Shown: positions 62,291 through 64,000 of the stretch, piece after piece
How positions within the stretch are numbered: the first letter of the stretch is position 1
Layout: every line of letters begins with the position of its first letter
From: Butyrivibrio sp. VCD2006
GTDB taxonomy: Bacteria; Bacillota; Clostridia; Lachnospirales; Lachnospiraceae
Assembly (NCBI RefSeq): GCF_000423925.1
Contig: NZ_AUIX01000008.1
Span: 158,226 to 222,225 of the forward strand
Direction of reading: 5' to 3'
DNA: 64,000 nucleotides
Translations under genes and position numbers: made by a program
The notes under the pieces: model-generated
Databases searched by the model: none
What the model was told of the DNA's origin: nothing
Seen by the model: the letters and a program-made list of their open reading frames with translations, nothing else

Positions 62291-62716
62291 TTGAGTGCTG
62301 ATAGAAAGACCTTTCGTTTACAGGTCATGTCAATAAACGGAGTGTTCTACGATGACAGGGCATCAGAGATAATCCTGCCCTGCATTGATGGACAATATGC
62401 TATTCTTGCGGACCATGAGGAATTGGTTCTTGCGATATATAATGGCAAGATGATAATAAGAGATTCTATTGGTGACAAGATAGAGGCAGTTGTCGGTGTC
62501 GGTTCCGCACAGATAGCAAATAACAGAGTTATAGTGCTTGTTGACACTGCTGAGAAGCCGGAAGACATTGATAGAAGAAGAGCTCAGAGAGCGCTTGAAA
62601 GAGCCGAGGAAGAGATGAGACAGAACAATTCCATCAAGGAGTACTACCAGGCTCAGGCAGCAATGGCAAGAGCTCTTAGCAGACTTAAACATTCTGCGGA
62701 CTATGGCATAGACTGA
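62291..62716 (+). CDS. atpC: F1Fo ATP synthase subunit epsilon
   Basis: 141 residues from TTG 62291 (GGAGGG ahead). N-terminal beta-sandwich (FRLQVMSINGVFYDDRASEI, PCIDGQYAILADHEELVLAI) and C-terminal helices (RRRAQRALERAEEEM) that regulate the enzyme. Last gene of the operon; its stop precedes the acyltransferase start by 10 bp. Confidence 0.95.
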   Translation: MSADRKTFRLQVMSINGVFYDDRASEIILPCIDGQYAILADHEELVLAIYNGKMIIRDSIGDKIEAVVGVGSAQIANNRVIVLVDTAEKPEDIDRRRAQRALERAEEEMRQNNSIKEYYQAQAAMARALSRLKHSADYGID

Positions 62717-62726
62717 GGTGAATAAT

Positions 62727-63869
62727 TTGACAAATATAAAAAGCGAAACCGCTCATAATTACACATTTGATGCAATAAAGGCTGTTTCATGTTTATTCAT
62801 CATTTTAATACACTGCAAATTCCCCGGTAAACTCGGGGATTTATGTGAAGCATTGGCTCGTTTTGGCGTGCCAATGTTTTTTGCTATTGCGGGATATTAT
62901 CTTGTAAAAACGGGAGAGGATTCAGTTCCCGAAATACGAGCTAACATGGTAAGGAAGCTTAAAAAGACATTGGTAATAACATTAAGCGTATGGCTTGCCT
63001 ATACGGTTTATTCATTTATATATGCAATGACTGTAAATTATGGAGTAAAGGCATGGTTTACGGAAAAATTCAATTTGTTTGAGTTTTCAAGGCTGATACT
63101 TTTTAATTCGGGCAAGTTCATATATGACTTCACCTATGCCTTTGATCATCTTTGGTATCTGTTTGCTCTTGTTTATGTCTATGGGCTTGTGTTTATTTTT
63201 GCGCCACTCCTTAAAAAAGGAGCCAAGCCGATTTCAATAATATTATTCGCGTTTTTATTCTTTGGAAATTTTCTTAAGCTTTATTATCCCATAAGACCCT
63301 TTGGTATTAACATCTCAGTCTGGTATGTGATGAGAAACTGGCTGTTTGTCGGTGTTCCATATACTCTTTTGGGCTATTGGATAAAAGAGGACAAGGCTGC
63401 GCTTCTTATTCAGAAGCCGCCGACTATGGGAATGCTTTTATTGATTACAGGCTTGTTTTCAACCTTTGCTGAATATAGGCATTTTGGAACATTGGAGATA
63501 TATTTTGGCTCGCACCTTATTGTAATAGGACTGTTATTGTTTGGTAATGCTGCGGATATAAATCCTAATTACCTGCGAAGGTTCTTTAAGGCTGATAGCG
63601 ATTTAAAACAGGATGTGATGATAAATAAGATACTTTCCTGCCTATCATTTACAGGAGATAAGCTTTCATCCAATATTTATTATTTTCATGTAATGCTGAT
63701 CTCGCTGTTTGGATGGTTTGTAGACAGGATAAATCCGGGTGCATATGGAAGTGTTTTATTTATGACAATACGACCTTTGATCATAATAACCATTACAATA
63801 TTAATCTCTTTTCTTTTTTATAAGGTTAAATTAATCACTTTTAAAAACGGAGATAATCTGAGAAAATAA
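62727..63869 (+). CDS. Acyltransferase-3 family membrane protein
   Basis: 380 residues from TTG 62727 (GAGGTG at 62715-62720); GTG 62718 is an alternative. About ten hydrophobic helices. It opens FDAIKAVSCLFIILIHCKFPG, the usual acyltransferase-3 start with the His of the active site. The family O-acetylates or otherwise acylates surface polysaccharides. The target is unknown. It is probably transcribed by read-through from the ATP synthase operon. Confidence 0.85.
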   Translation: MTNIKSETAHNYTFDAIKAVSCLFIILIHCKFPGKLGDLCEALARFGVPMFFAIAGYYLVKTGEDSVPEIRANMVRKLKKTLVITLSVWLAYTVYSFIYAMTVNYGVKAWFTEKFNLFEFSRLILFNSGKFIYDFTYAFDHLWYLFALVYVYGLVFIFAPLLKKGAKPISIILFAFLFFGNFLKLYYPIRPFGINISVWYVMRNWLFVGVPYTLLGYWIKEDKAALLIQKPPTMGMLLLITGLFSTFAEYRHFGTLEIYFGSHLIVIGLLLFGNAADINPNYLRRFFKADSDLKQDVMINKILSCLSFTGDKLSSNIYYFHVMLISLFGWFVDRINPGAYGSVLFMTIRPLIIITITILISFLFYKVKLITFKNGDNLRK

Positions 63870-63948
63870 CATCTATGTGCGCCGGCACACAGTTTTTATG
63901 CGGAGAAAAGAGTGAAAAATAAGTAGCGGATGAAACCGACTTAAATTA

Positions 63949-63972
63949 GAGGGACGAGATTTCCCGTCTCTC
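63949..63972 (+). other. Hairpin near the window end
   Basis: GAGGGACG (63949-63956) pairs with CGTCTCTC (63965-63972, one G-U). No T-run. An imperfect TGTG-CACA hairpin followed by GTTTTTAT near 63876-63899 may be a weak terminator for the acyltransferase. No gene is visible in 63870-64000. Confidence 0.35.
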
Positions 63973-64000
63973 TGACAGGTTGATCATATAGGAAATCATT

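Overview
The window reads as a chromosomal segment of a low-to-moderate G+C anaerobic Firmicute, most likely a Lachnospiraceae bacterium of the Butyrivibrio/Pseudobutyrivibrio type. This rests on gene families and gene order (era-recO-glyS, rpsU, scpAB, a HemZ-type radical SAM enzyme, a DUF6465-like small protein, a Na+-pumping decarboxylase cluster), strong AGGAGG ribosome-binding sites and TTGACA/TATAAT-type promoters. Almost everything is on the + strand. The exceptions are one phosphoribosyltransferase and one tRNA-Thr. I see no phage, IS element, integrase or CRISPR array.

Layout. 1-8.7 kb: housekeeping (end of era, recO, a lipoprotein, glyS, alaS, rpsU, a phosphoesterase, scpAB). A 27-bp tandem repeat plus a dispersed palindromic repeat lie directly in front of alaS. 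8.9-14.2 kb: a five-gene biotin-dependent cluster with two different carboxyltransferases (12S/MmdA-like and 5S/OadA-like), a biotin carrier, an OadB-type sodium pump and a lipoprotein-OadG fusion. 14.3-21 kb: glycogen debranching enzyme, an acidic membrane protein, a two-component system and a lipoprotein. 21-27 kb: apt, rel, an MBL hydrolase, hemZ and an unknown gene. 27-33.5 kb: a phosphoribosyltransferase, then a metal-efflux operon (ArsR repressor with visible operator, stand-alone HMA protein, P1B ATPase) running into a serine hydrolase and a purine nucleoside phosphorylase. 33.7-43.6 kb: amidohydrolase, membrane MutS-like ATPase, rnhA, fsa, an EAL/GGDEF protein, ROK glucokinase and a secreted protein. 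43.7-48.1 kb: dut, a 197-nt nested hairpin, a GlgB homologue that has lost its catalytic residues, mscS and tRNA-Thr. 48.3-55.5 kb: argH, asd, a degenerate AAA/DUF234 protein, topB, a beta-helix protein and a DUF6465-like protein. 55.6-64 kb: a HAD phosphatase, the F1Fo ATP synthase operon and an acyltransferase.

The most unusual items are three. (1) The ATP synthase operon has no separate atpH. The C-terminal domain of delta appears fused to the N-terminus of alpha, and that fused gene carries an in-frame UGA at codon 169. (2) The GlgB-like protein has the branching-enzyme fold signatures but lacks the nucleophile, the acid/base and other catalytic residues. It carries a coiled-coil/Lys-Ala tail, overlaps mscS by one base and is preceded by a 197-nt highly structured element in its presumed leader. 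(3) The decarboxylase cluster resembles a hybrid between a Na+ pump and a transcarboxylase.

Metabolically the segment ties together energy conservation (Na+ decarboxylase, ATP synthase), glycogen turnover, purine salvage and stringent response (apt, rel, PNP, amidohydrolase) and envelope sensing. All functional calls come from reading motifs by eye; no database search was run.
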